Shown in pieces: positions 25,890 through 35,218 of a stretch of 64,000 nt of DNA. The stretch is from Arthrobacter dokdonellae (GTDB taxonomy: Bacteria; Actinomycetota; Actinomycetes; Actinomycetales; Micrococcaceae): the NCBI RefSeq assembly GCF_003268655.1, contig NZ_CP029642.1:4092001-4156000 (forward strand). Direction: 5' to 3'. The notes under the pieces are model-generated. The model had not been told where the DNA came from, searched no databases, and was given only the letters and a program-made list of their open reading frames with translations. How positions within the stretch are numbered: position 1 is the stretch's first letter; every line of letters begins with the position of its first letter. The position numbers and the translations under genes were made by a program.

Positions 25890-28800
25890 CGGCGGCAGTG
25901 GAGCAAGACGCCGCCGCGGGAACGCCCGGAGGCAGCGGCCCGACGACGGCGGTTGCCGCGCGGAACGGAGTCGGACTGACCTCGGTGAACGCAACGCTCC
26001 TTGAGGGCAGGGTGGGAACGGTGACCGTGCTGGAAGTGCCCGGTCTGGCTGGACGTACGATCAAGGCCGATGAACGGCTCATGTGGGCCTGGTTCCCCGA
26101 ACGCTCGCTTCCCGCCGGCCGAATCGAGCCCGACGACTCGGACCTGGACCACTTCTGGGACGCCACGGCGTTCGCCGTCGACCTCGTGTTCGACGACGGC
26201 ACCCGGCTCTCCGAACACGCCGTGATGGATCAGTACGGCACCCTGCCTTCCGCCGACGCGCAGTTCACGGCCCGTACCGCCTGGGTGGATCAGTGGAATC
26301 GCCGAACGGTGCAACTTGACGCCGTGCTCGGTCGAACCGTCGCACGCGCCGAAGCGGTGCTCGGCGTGGCGACCAACGGAGCGGGCGCGTCGCCCCTGGC
26401 GATCCGCGGCTGGATTGACGAGGTGCTGATCGGGCCCAACCCGCCCCGCCCATCCAGACCCCTGGACCTGGTACGGACGACCCGCGGCACGCACTCGTCG
26501 GGACGGTTTTCACGGGGCAACACCGCCCCCCTGGTAGCCGTTCCGCACGGGGGCGTGTTCGGGCTGCCGATGACCCGGGCAGACGAATCGCGGTGGCCAT
26601 ACTCGTACCATGAACACAATCGCGTCAGCGACAACCGTCCGACGATTGAAGCGTTCGCGACGTCTCATCTGCCCTCGCCGTGGATGGGGGACCGGGGAGT
26701 GTTCCAGCTCATGCCGAGCCCACTCGCCCAGCCCCCAACGGGGCGGACGGAGCGGGCCCTCGCGTTCGACCACGACAGTGAACAAGATGGCCCGCATCGG
26801 TATTCCGTGCGCTTGGATGCAGGTGAGGCCGGCATCGTCGAGGCAACGATGACCGCCGGTGACTTCGCCCTCGGCCTACGGTTCATCTTCCCAGGCGCAA
26901 CCGATCAGGCGTCGATCATCGTGGACCACCATGGGGCCGTGCGGGATGTGCACGTGCACACCGAGGGCGCCGACACCGTCATTGAGGTGCTCCTGGACGA
27001 CCGCGCGGAATCGCCGCAACACTACGTGCACCTGCGCGTGCCCAACGTCCTGGCGGACCGGACCAGTGTGGTGTCGGGACTCCTGCGCGGTTCACTGCTG
27101 GTGGCGGTGGACGGCCCGGTGGACGTCCTGTTGGGCATTTCGACGGTTTCGTTTCCGGACGCAGCGGCGAACCTGGCTGCTGCGGGCGGATTCGATGCCA
27201 TGCTCGGCGCAGCCGAGCAGCAATGGGCGGAAAAGCTCGGCACACTCGAGGTGGAGGGCGCTGGCGACGATCGGCTTGTGTCCCTTTACTCCGGACTGTA
27301 CCGGTTGTTCCTGTACCCGAACCGGGCTGGCGAAACCGCCCTCACCGGCGCCCCCCACTACCGCTCGCCGTACGGAGAGACCCTGGAACGTTCGATCCGC
27401 GCTGTACCCGGACGGGAGGTGGTGGAGGCCCCCTTCACGACGACGAACGGATTCTGGGACACGTACCGTACCGCCTGGCCGCTGCTTGGCCTGCTGACCC
27501 CGCGCAGCGCCGGCACCCTGGCGCAGGGCTTCCTGCAACATTTCGTGGACTCCGGCTGGATGCCGAGGTGGAGCGCACCGGGCGCCGAGGACGTCATGAC
27601 AGGAACCACCAGCGATACGGTGTTGGCCGACTTGTTGGCCAAGCATGTTCCCGGCATTGATCCGGAACTCGCTTATCGCGCGGCCGTGAAGAATGCCACC
27701 GTGCCGGCTCCAGACGCCCGGGTGGGGCGCAAGGGGATTCTGCCCGGCGCCTTTCGCGGCTACGTGGACACCGCCACGGACGAGGGCATGTCCTGGACGC
27801 TGGACGCGGCCATCAACGACTGGTCGATCTCTGTGTTGGCGCGCCTGCTGGCCGACCGAGCCGAGCCTGGTTCCAGTACGGCGGAAAGGCTGGCTGCCGA
27901 GGCCGAGTGGTTCACTCGGAGGTCCTTGCAGTATCGGAACGTGTTCCATCCGGACCTGGGATTCTTCCTCGGCCGCACGATGAACGGCGCTTGGCGGGTA
28001 GCGGGGCGAGACTTCGACCCGGATGAGTGGGGCCATGACTACACCGAGACCAATGCGTGGGGAACCATGTTCACGGCTCCGCACGACGGTGCAGGGGTCG
28101 CGGCGTTGCACGGCGGTGAAAACGGACTGATGAGCGCGCTGGATCGTTTCTATCGTCGCCGCGAGACCGGATCATCGGAGCACTGCGGATCCTATGGCTT
28201 CGCCATCCACGAGATGACCGAGGCGCGCGACATCCGGATGGGGATGCTCGGCCTGTCGAATCAGCCGGCACACCATATCCCGTTCTTTCCAATGTTCGCC
28301 GGCAGGCACGACGATGCGCATCGAGTATTGCTCGAATGCGTGGATCGGCTGTTCGTCGGCTCCGATAACGGCCAGGGATACCCTGGGGACGAGGATAACG
28401 GGGAGATGAGTGCCTGGTATGTGTTCGTCACCATCGGGATCTATCCCTTGGTTCCGGCAACCGGGACATACGTGTTGATTCCACCGTCCGTCCACCGCAC
28501 CGAGCTTCGATTGGACGGCGGCGCAACCACCGTGCTGGAAGTCGTTCCCGGCACGGAGGGAGGCCGGTTCATCCGCTCCGTCAAGGTAAACGGTGAGCCG
28601 TGGTCGTCCATTTCCATTGATCACGATGTGATCGCGTCCGGTGCCCACGTCGAGTTTGAGCTCGCCTCCGAGCCGTGCGGCTGGGCGGCCGATTCACGAC
28701 CACCCAGCGCCTCCTCCCTCCACGGCTTTTCGGACGGCCCGATTGATGTGCTGCCTCGGGGCGCCCATCCCCTCACGGACGACGAGGGCCGCACGGCAGT

Positions 28801-29149
28801 ACGTCTCACAGTGGGCGAGTCCGTCGATTTTCCGGTGTCGCTCGGAGCGGCTTCGCTTTACACGCTCACCGCGGCAGAACCGGGCGCCTACGCCTGGTCC
28901 GTCTCGTGGGTCACGGCTGATGGTGTGGCCACAGCCGCAGATGAGAGAGACGCTGAGATTTTCGAATGGTCCGGGCAAACCCGGGTCTTCCGTATCCACG
29001 GCGGAGTGCGCGACGGGTTCATGCGCCTCACGGCCTCGACCTCGTGCCTGTTCACGCAAGCGGAGCTCATCCCTGTCAGCGGGCCGGCTCAGGCAGCGGG
29101 CGGGTCCGGTGCCGACGACGGCTCCCAGGTTGCCAGGGGGGGCGCATGA
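25886..29149 (+). CDS. GH92 alpha-mannosidase
   Basis: A 1087-aa exo-alpha-mannosidase of family 92, a calcium-dependent family mostly acting on alpha-1,2-linked mannose of N-glycans. Diagnostic blocks are TNGFWDTYRTAWPLL, GWMPRWSAPG, GTTSDTVLADL and GYPGDEDNGEMSAWYVF near residues 830-846. Many GH92 enzymes are exported; this one has no signal peptide and an Ala/Gly-rich N-terminus, so it is probably intracellular. A C-terminal extension beyond about residue 930 looks like an added beta-domain. The start overlaps GH38 (ATGA) and its stop overlaps the kinase gene, giving tight coupling. Confidence 0.94.
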   Translation: MTAAVEQDAAAGTPGGSGPTTAVAARNGVGLTSVNATLLEGRVGTVTVLEVPGLAGRTIKADERLMWAWFPERSLPAGRIEPDDSDLDHFWDATAFAVDLVFDDGTRLSEHAVMDQYGTLPSADAQFTARTAWVDQWNRRTVQLDAVLGRTVARAEAVLGVATNGAGASPLAIRGWIDEVLIGPNPPRPSRPLDLVRTTRGTHSSGRFSRGNTAPLVAVPHGGVFGLPMTRADESRWPYSYHEHNRVSDNRPTIEAFATSHLPSPWMGDRGVFQLMPSPLAQPPTGRTERALAFDHDSEQDGPHRYSVRLDAGEAGIVEATMTAGDFALGLRFIFPGATDQASIIVDHHGAVRDVHVHTEGADTVIEVLLDDRAESPQHYVHLRVPNVLADRTSVVSGLLRGSLLVAVDGPVDVLLGISTVSFPDAAANLAAAGGFDAMLGAAEQQWAEKLGTLEVEGAGDDRLVSLYSGLYRLFLYPNRAGETALTGAPHYRSPYGETLERSIRAVPGREVVEAPFTTTNGFWDTYRTAWPLLGLLTPRSAGTLAQGFLQHFVDSGWMPRWSAPGAEDVMTGTTSDTVLADLLAKHVPGIDPELAYRAAVKNATVPAPDARVGRKGILPGAFRGYVDTATDEGMSWTLDAAINDWSISVLARLLADRAEPGSSTAERLAAEAEWFTRRSLQYRNVFHPDLGFFLGRTMNGAWRVAGRDFDPDEWGHDYTETNAWGTMFTAPHDGAGVAALHGGENGLMSALDRFYRRRETGSSEHCGSYGFAIHEMTEARDIRMGMLGLSNQPAHHIPFFPMFAGRHDDAHRVLLECVDRLFVGSDNGQGYPGDEDNGEMSAWYVFVTIGIYPLVPATGTYVLIPPSVHRTELRLDGGATTVLEVVPGTEGGRFIRSVKVNGEPWSSISIDHDVIASGAHVEFELASEPCGWAADSRPPSASSLHGFSDGPIDVLPRGAHPLTDDEGRTAVRLTVGESVDFPVSLGAASLYTLTAAEPGAYAWSVSWVTADGVATAADERDAEIFEWSGQTRVFRIHGGVRDGFMRLTASTSCLFTQAELIPVSGPAQAAGGSGADDGSQVARGGA

Positions 29150-30120
29150 AAGCCCTTCCTCGCCTCCTTGCCATTGATGCGGGACAGACCGGAATCAAGC
29201 TCCGCCACCGAGAAGGGCCCAGAGTGGAGGAATGGTCGCTGCCTGGCATCCGCACGGATCGACCCCTCCCCGCGCAACTGCGGACCGTCCTCACCTCGGT
29301 TGCCGGCCGGGGGCTGAGGGCTGACTCGATCGGCATCGGCGCCTCCGGGCTGATCGAGGGCGAAGCGGACCCTGACATCCTCCTGGAAGCCGCCGGACCG
29401 CTGGACGCCACGTCGTTGGTGCTCGCACATGACTCGATCACGGCGTACCTCGGAGCCCTGGGAGACGAACGGGGCGTTGTTGTAGCTGCGGGAACCGGCG
29501 TCGTCACCCTCGCCGTGGGAATCTATGACGTCGCTCGTGTCGACGGCTGGGGCAACATCATCGGCGACGCAGGCAGCGGATACTGGATCGGTCGAGCGGC
29601 CCTCGATGCCGTGATGCGCGCCCACGACGGCAGGGGCCCCCAAACCGCGCTGACCGCGGCAGTGCGGAAAGACTTCCCGGACCTTGAATCTGCCTATATT
29701 GAACTGCAGGGCGATGTCGAGAGGGTACGGCGCGTCGCCGCCTATTCGAGAACGGTCGGGGAGCTTGCCGGTGAAGATCCCGTCGCCGCGACAATCATTG
29801 CTGCGGCAGGCAGTGAACTCGCGCTGGCTGCGGCATGCGGACTGCGGCGCGTCGGAGAGGCCACTGCACCCTGTCCGAAGGTCTGCGCCATAGGGGGAGC
29901 ATTCACGTCACCGCACCTGGCAGCAGCATTCGATGGCGCGGTGAGGACGCAAATTCCGGAAGCGGATATCGCCGTCGGCCTTTCCAACCCCCTCGACGGG
30001 GCGGAAAAGCTGACGACGCTCGCCCCCGAGAGCGCTTTGACACCCAATGTCCTCCACAGCCGGCCCAGAGAGGGAAACCATGCCGGGGCAGCGACGCGAT
30101 CAATGTCAGAAGGGATCTGA
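29146..30120 (+). CDS. BadF/BadG-type ATPase, probable N-acetylglucosamine kinase
   Basis: A 324-aa sugar-kinase-fold protein of the BadF/BadG/BcrA/BcrD group, which includes N-acetylglucosamine kinases. Visible motifs are the phosphate-1 loop LAIDAGQTGIKLRH, the ASGLIEGEADPD region, GVVVAAGTGVVTLAVG near residue 113 and GWGNIIGDAGSGYWIG near residue 140. I chose the ATG at 29146 because it overlaps the GH92 stop as ATGA and precedes the phosphate loop. In this locus it would phosphorylate GlcNAc, or mannose, released by the upstream glycosidases. The manA gene follows immediately. Confidence 0.85.
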   Translation: MKALPRLLAIDAGQTGIKLRHREGPRVEEWSLPGIRTDRPLPAQLRTVLTSVAGRGLRADSIGIGASGLIEGEADPDILLEAAGPLDATSLVLAHDSITAYLGALGDERGVVVAAGTGVVTLAVGIYDVARVDGWGNIIGDAGSGYWIGRAALDAVMRAHDGRGPQTALTAAVRKDFPDLESAYIELQGDVERVRRVAAYSRTVGELAGEDPVAATIIAAAGSELALAAACGLRRVGEATAPCPKVCAIGGAFTSPHLAAAFDGAVRTQIPEADIAVGLSNPLDGAEKLTTLAPESALTPNVLHSRPREGNHAGAATRSMSEGI

Positions 30121-31347
30121 ATGTTCGTCTCCATCGCCAACGATCCCAAGCAGTATGCTTGGGGATCCCACTCGGCCGTCGCGTCCATCCTCGGGCGGGA
30201 GGAGTCGGGAAAACCCGAAGCAGAGCTGTGGTTGGGAGCACACCCGGCTTCCCCGGCACGCATCGTCGACCCTGCAAGAATGGACGGTCACACGACGCTG
30301 GCGGAGTGGATCGCGGCCGACCCACTCCAGGCACTCGGTCCCCAGCTGGCACCGGGAACGCGCCTACCGTTCCTGCTGAAGGTGCTCGCGGCATCCTTGC
30401 CACTCTCGCTTCAGGCGCACCCTACAGAAGTCCAGGCAGCCGCCGGATTCGAACGTGAGAACGCAGCCGGCATCCCCTTGGATGCACCCTTTCGGAACTA
30501 TCGGGATCCGCACCACAAGCCCGAACTTCTCGTCGTCCTGAGCGAAACGTTCGAAGCACTCTGCGGGTTCAGATCTCTCGACGAGGTGCAATCCGTAGTC
30601 CGGAAGCTGTGTCGACGTGCTCTCGGGGATCCAGCCGCCCGGTCCGACCTGGAGCAGTTCTCCGCGAGAATCGGTGCCGCAACGGGGCTCAGCCCGGTCG
30701 TGGAATGGCTCCTTGAGGGGTCGCCCGAAGTTTCCAGGCTGGTGGACGCTCTCGTCCACTTGGCAACCCATCCCGCCGGCGTCGAGGAGAAGCCAACCCC
30801 TCTGAGCACCATCCGGCAACTTGCCAATAGCTATCCAGGAGACCCTGGCATCGTTGTGTCACTGCTCGTGAACCACGTGACGCTCTCCCGCGGAGATGCA
30901 CTCTACCTACCGGCGGGTAACATCCATGCCTATTTGCACGGCGTCGGCATCGAACTCATGGCGGCATCCGACAATGTCCTTCGCGGCGGCTTGACCACGA
31001 AACATGTCGACGTGAAGGAACTTCTTCAAGTCCTCGACTTCAGCCCCAGCCCCGTTCCTCTTCTGCTTCCAGATCAGCTGGCACGGGGTGTCAAGGTCTT
31101 TCGTCCCGAGGTGGCAGATTTCCAGCTGATTCAAGCCGATCTGGAAGACTCTATGGTGTCCCTCGACCTGGAGGGGCCGACGATAATTTTCGTTTCAGAA
31201 GGACAGGCCCATCTGGAGGGGAGCCGATCGTCCCGAACGGCGGCCAAGGGTGAGGCGCTTTACATCACGCCTGATGAAGGATTTCTCACGCTCGCCGGCT
31301 CGGGCCAGGTCTTTCTGGCCACCACCGGGTCCCCGCCCGCCAACTGA
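30121..31347 (+). CDS. manA: Mannose-6-phosphate isomerase, class I
   Basis: A 408-aa zinc enzyme that converts mannose 6-phosphate to fructose 6-phosphate. Zinc-site blocks are LSLQAHPTEV near residue 97 and YRDPHHKPELLV near residue 124; GDALYLPAGNIHAYLHG and the signature RGGLTTKHVD near residue 288 complete the active site. The ATG directly follows the TGA of the kinase gene, with AAGGGAT as ribosome site inside it. It ends the operon and links mannose released by GH38, GH92 and GH5 to glycolysis. Confidence 0.95.
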   Translation: MFVSIANDPKQYAWGSHSAVASILGREESGKPEAELWLGAHPASPARIVDPARMDGHTTLAEWIAADPLQALGPQLAPGTRLPFLLKVLAASLPLSLQAHPTEVQAAAGFERENAAGIPLDAPFRNYRDPHHKPELLVVLSETFEALCGFRSLDEVQSVVRKLCRRALGDPAARSDLEQFSARIGAATGLSPVVEWLLEGSPEVSRLVDALVHLATHPAGVEEKPTPLSTIRQLANSYPGDPGIVVSLLVNHVTLSRGDALYLPAGNIHAYLHGVGIELMAASDNVLRGGLTTKHVDVKELLQVLDFSPSPVPLLLPDQLARGVKVFRPEVADFQLIQADLEDSMVSLDLEGPTIIFVSEGQAHLEGSRSSRTAAKGEALYITPDEGFLTLAGSGQVFLATTGSPPAN

Positions 31348-31729
31348 CCCCGCACACCCAAACCGAAAGCGCGGACGGCTGCGGTGGCGGCGCTGGCGGA
31401 TGGATTCCAGGCCGTCCGGCTCAGCCAAGGGACGCGACGTAAAATAGGAAGTACGTGACGACTACGATTTGAAGACGAGCTATTCGGAGTCGGCCGTGGC
31501 AACAACGCATCGTGCGCACCTATGGTGTACCTAGTCCGGGTGATCGGTAGTAGCGTGGCTATTTATTTGAGCAGATGTAAATACCTCGATGCCCTTGGTC
31601 AGCATTGACAGGTCAGTATTGACCGCGTATCGACTTCACAGTCTCCCCCACGTATCACCGCGCCGAGGCTACGAGAGCAAAAATGATAGGCACGGGCGGT
31701 AGTCTGCACTGCCCCGAGGAGGATCACCG
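31348..31729. other. Intergenic region downstream of manA
   Basis: About 380 bp that are more AT-rich than the flanks. No convincing gene, terminator hairpin or copy of the LacI-type operator was seen. Confidence 0.4.
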
Positions 31730-31933
31730 ATGAACCTGCTTTCGAAGCTTGTCAACTGGCGGGCCGGAAGTCCGCGGGAATCAGCGGTTTTCCCGGTCCT
31801 GCTCGATTTGAGGCTGTGGCTGACAAAATTGGGCCTCCGATATCCGTACTGGCGGCGCCATGCGTACCAGGACATCACCCGTAAGACAACAATCAGATGC
31901 CGCGCTGCAGCTTCGATCTTCCAGCTCATGTAA
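31730..31933 (+). CDS. Possible small protein of unknown function
   Basis: A 67-aa reading frame with a well-placed ribosome site (GAGGAGG, then ATG after seven bases). The sequence is basic and Trp/Tyr-containing (NLLSKLVNWRAG, LGLRYPYWRRHAYQ) with no recognised domain. It stands alone in a 700-bp gap between the mannoside operon and a convergent small membrane gene, so it may be chance. Confidence 0.3.
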   Translation: MNLLSKLVNWRAGSPRESAVFPVLLDLRLWLTKLGLRYPYWRRHAYQDITRKTTIRCRAAASIFQLM

Positions 31934-32068
31934 TCGGGCAATATTCCCTTGAGCCTGCGGACCAATAGAGGGCTGCGGCAGGTCCGGGCCAGCCCGTCTT
32001 TCCCTGCATTCCGGGTCGCAAGGCGTTGGTCATCGGCCATACTTACGACCGTTCGACCGGGCGTCCGG

Positions 32069-32350
32069 TCACATCAGGAAACTACGGTGCCCGACATCAC
32101 CAGTCGAGAGGGCTCCGACGGTTGGGGTGTCCCGACGCCCCGACAGCCCAGGGTTTCCCTTGACTGCAACGGACCGCGCGCCGAACGCCAGCGCGCCGGC
32201 AATCAAAGCGCCAAAAAGGACTTGCGTTGCGTCGGCACCAGATAGCGCTTGGAATAGTCCGATGACAACAAAAGCAGCTGCCGTAGCGGCCACGCAAAGA
32301 GAAAGTATGGTCGCCCACCGAGGCATGTTCCGAAGTTCTTTCACAGTCAT
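32069..32350 (-). CDS. Small two-helix membrane protein of unknown function
   Basis: A 93-aa protein with two hydrophobic segments near residues 14-33 and 42-60 and a polar C-terminus. The ATG at 32350 is preceded by GAGGAG at proper spacing. Size and layout resemble the many small uncharacterised membrane proteins of actinomycetes. No family is recognised. Confidence 0.55.
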   Translation of the reverse strand: MTVKELRNMPRWATILSLCVAATAAAFVVIGLFQALSGADATQVLFGALIAGALAFGARSVAVKGNPGLSGRRDTPTVGALSTGDVGHRSFLM

Positions 32351-32564
32351 CGACTCCTCGAGATCCGCGCAAATGGGACATTGATCGACACCCTACACTC
32401 GTCGGCTCTCGTCGAGCCAGGTTCCATCAAATGCCTCAAGACACGTAGGGAGACAAAGGAATCCGTCAGCCGTATGTCGAACCCGGCATCTGCTGACGAT
32501 GATGGAAGGTCTCCTCCCAGACTGGATTTAACCCAAGGATGGATAAGTAGTCCGAAAACTCCCG

Positions 32565-33503
32565 CTAGTGCCTGGTTGCCGAGGGCACCGGCAGCTCCCC
32601 CAGGCTGGATAGTGCTGATGCGCATGCGCCCACGGCCACGGCCTGGTGGCCCAACGCGGACCTTCGAACGGCAATGACGTGCCCGTTCACGGGAGGCTCA
32701 TTGGCCAAAACCTCCTCCATTGCAGGCGACAGCAGGTCCCAGGCGTGGGCGACACCCCCGCCAATCACTGCTGCTGAGATGTCGGCCAGGCCGGCCGCCA
32801 TCAGGATGCCGCGGGCCACGCCCTGGCCGGCATCGCTGAAAACCTGCCCGGCGTCCGCGTCCCCCAAACGGGCGGCTCCAGCAATGTCGCGTGCAGTCCT
32901 AGAACGGCCGGAGCGTTGGAAGTAGCGCCGGGAAATCGACCGGCCCGAGGCGAGCGTCTCCAGATGTCCACGCTGTCCGCACGTGCAGGGGTCATTGCCG
33001 AAGCCCGGGATATGGCCAATCTCGCCGGCCGCGCCATGCGCGCCATGAATAATGTGGCCGTCGAAAGCGACGGCGCCGCCCACCCCCGTGCCCAAGGTAA
33101 TTCCCAGGACGTGCTGCCGGTTCCGGGCTGCGCCGGCGGCCATCTCGCCGGCCAGGAACGCATTGACGTCATTTTCAAGGACGACGGGAATGCCCAGCCC
33201 GCTGGCAAGCAGGGGCCCCAGCGGCGTTCCGGCCCAACCCACAAAAGAGTCACTGGCCGTGACGACAGTTCCGCTTTCACGGTCGATCACGCCCGCTGCG
33301 CCGACCCCCAGCGCGGAGAGCACACAGTCGTTACGCTCAAGCAGTGCGCGTGCCAAAGCTAGGGCGCACGCCGCCATCGCGCCGTTTCCTTCCCTTGCCG
33401 GGGTGGCCGCGGAGATCTGGTCCACGATGTTCAGTTCCCTGTCACAGAGCACCGCCAACATGGTTGTGCCGCCAATATCGAGACCCATGACTTGTTCCTT
33501 CAC
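32565..33503 (-). CDS. ROK-family sugar kinase
   Basis: A 312-aa ROK kinase: phosphate loop GLDIGGTTMLAVL, sugar-binding ENDVNAFLAGE, LGITLGTGVGGAV, and EIGH as the catalytic and zinc-binding His block. The zinc motif reads CTCGQRGHLE, with His where the third Cys of CxCGxxGCxE is usual; His could still bind zinc. The GTG at 33503 overlaps the stop of the ATPase gene (GTGA); an internal ATG is at 33488. It is the last gene of the oligopeptide-type importer operon, so it probably phosphorylates a sugar released from the imported compound, but it could also serve the mannoside locus. Confidence 0.88.
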   Translation of the reverse strand: MKEQVMGLDIGGTTMLAVLCDRELNIVDQISAATPAREGNGAMAACALALARALLERNDCVLSALGVGAAGVIDRESGTVVTASDSFVGWAGTPLGPLLASGLGIPVVLENDVNAFLAGEMAAGAARNRQHVLGITLGTGVGGAVAFDGHIIHGAHGAAGEIGHIPGFGNDPCTCGQRGHLETLASGRSISRRYFQRSGRSRTARDIAGAARLGDADAGQVFSDAGQGVARGILMAAGLADISAAVIGGGVAHAWDLLSPAMEEVLANEPPVNGHVIAVRRSALGHQAVAVGACASALSSLGELPVPSATRH

Positions 33504-35218
33504 GGCGTGGCGACCTGGCTCCTGACTTGGCTGGAGCTGCTTAATCGGGCCAGGCGCCGCTGGCGCTGGAGCACCGGATCGGGAACCGGGACGGCCGCCA
33601 GCAGATCGCGGGTGTAGTCATTCCGGGGCGCAATGAGGGTGGTGGCCGTGGGTCCGGCCTCCATGATCTGGCCGGCACGGAGCACAACCACCTGTTGGGC
33701 CATGTCCTGCACCACCGCCAGGTCATGGCTGATGAACAGGCAGGCAAAGCCGAACTGTTCCTGCAGGTTCTTGAGGACGTCCAGGACGCTTGCCTGGACC
33801 GAGACATCAAGGGCGCTGGTGGCCTCATCGGCGATCAGCAGCTGCGGCTGGAGGATTAGTGCCCGGGCGATGCTGACGCGCTGGCGCTGGCCGCCGGAAA
33901 GCTCGTGCGGATAGCGGCCATGGACCGCGCCCGGCAGTTGTACGGCTTCCAGGGCGTCCCGGACCATCGTCCGGCGCGTGGCCGCGGAGGTGCGGCGATG
34001 GACCAGCAGGGGCTCGGCAATGCACTCGGCCACGCTCATCCGTGGATCCAGGGATGCCACGGGATCCTGCAGCACGATGCCAATCCGGGACTGCAGGGCC
34101 TTGCGTGTCTTGTGTCGCAGGGTGCGCAGGTCCTCGCCGAAAAGCCGCACGCTGCCGGTGGAGGGCTTGATCAAGCCCAGCGCGGCCCGGCCGGCAGTGG
34201 ACTTGCCGGAACCTGATTCGCCGACCAGGCCGAGGGTCTGTCCTTTCACCAGGCTGAAACTGACGCCGTCGAGTGCGTTGAACGCGCGGCTTCCGCGGCC
34301 ATACCGAACGCCCACCTGGTCCAGTTCCAGGACGGCGGGCTCGGCAGCCTTCCCTTCGGGGGCGTCCGCCAGCGGACGGTCCCTGGCCTCGACCGCCAGC
34401 CGGGGGACTGCTGCCAGGAGCCGCTTGGTGTATTCGTGGCGGGGACGCAACAGCACGTCCTCGACGGCGCCGACCTCCACCAGTTCACCGTGGTACATGA
34501 CGGCCACCTGCTCGGCAAAGTCGGCCACGACACCCATGTTGTGGGTGACCAGCAAAATCGCCATGTTCATCTCCGCAGCCAGTGTGCGCAGCAGCTCCAA
34601 AATATTTGCCTGCACCGTTACATCGAGGGCTGTGGTGGGTTCATCGGCGATGAGGAGCTGTGGCTTGTTGGCAATGGCAATGGCGATCACCACGCGTTGG
34701 CGCTGGCCGCCGGAAAGCTGATTCGGATAGTACCCTGCCCGTATTGCCGGATCAGGGATGCCCACCGTGCCCAGCAGTTCAATCGCCCGCAGTGCGGCCT
34801 GCTTGAGGGAGATTTTTTGGTGGTTGGTGATGACCTCGGCAATTTGGCCGCCAATGGTCAACAGCGGGTTCAGGGCCGTGGACGGTTCCTGGAACACCAT
34901 GCTGAGGATCCGGCCGCGGGCGTCGCACAACGCGGCCTCGTCGGTCGTGTCGATGGCATTGCCCGCTATCCGCACGTCACCGGTGACCGCGGCGTTTCCG
35001 GGCAACAGGCCCATCACGCCCAGGGCCACCGTGCTCTTTCCGGACCCGGACTCACCCACCAGCGCGAGGACCTCGCCGGGCTGAATGGACAAGGAGACCC
35101 CGCGGACGGCGTCCACGCGGCCGGACTCGGTGGAAAACTGCACTTTCAGGTCCTGCACACGCAGGGCCGCGGCGGATGCGGGGCCGCCGTCGACGGCAGC
35201 CACTGTGTTGGGGTTCAT
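33500..35218 (-). CDS. Oligopeptide-type ABC transporter ATPase, two ATPase domains fused (DppD-DppF)
   Basis: A 572-aa protein carrying two complete ATPase domains. Walker A GESGSGKST occurs twice (near residues 55 and 317) and LSGGQRQR signatures are present in both halves, each with a Walker B (LLIADEPTTALD; LLIADEATSALD). The two units are usually separate DppD and DppF proteins, but fusions are common in actinomycetes. It overlaps the flanking genes by 4 bp on both sides. It powers the importer formed by the next two permeases and the binding protein. Confidence 0.95.
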   Translation of the reverse strand: MNPNTVAAVDGGPASAAALRVQDLKVQFSTESGRVDAVRGVSLSIQPGEVLALVGESGSGKSTVALGVMGLLPGNAAVTGDVRIAGNAIDTTDEAALCDARGRILSMVFQEPSTALNPLLTIGGQIAEVITNHQKISLKQAALRAIELLGTVGIPDPAIRAGYYPNQLSGGQRQRVVIAIAIANKPQLLIADEPTTALDVTVQANILELLRTLAAEMNMAILLVTHNMGVVADFAEQVAVMYHGELVEVGAVEDVLLRPRHEYTKRLLAAVPRLAVEARDRPLADAPEGKAAEPAVLELDQVGVRYGRGSRAFNALDGVSFSLVKGQTLGLVGESGSGKSTAGRAALGLIKPSTGSVRLFGEDLRTLRHKTRKALQSRIGIVLQDPVASLDPRMSVAECIAEPLLVHRRTSAATRRTMVRDALEAVQLPGAVHGRYPHELSGGQRQRVSIARALILQPQLLIADEATSALDVSVQASVLDVLKNLQEQFGFACLFISHDLAVVQDMAQQVVVLRAGQIMEAGPTATTLIAPRNDYTRDLLAAVPVPDPVLQRQRRLARLSSSSQVRSQVATP

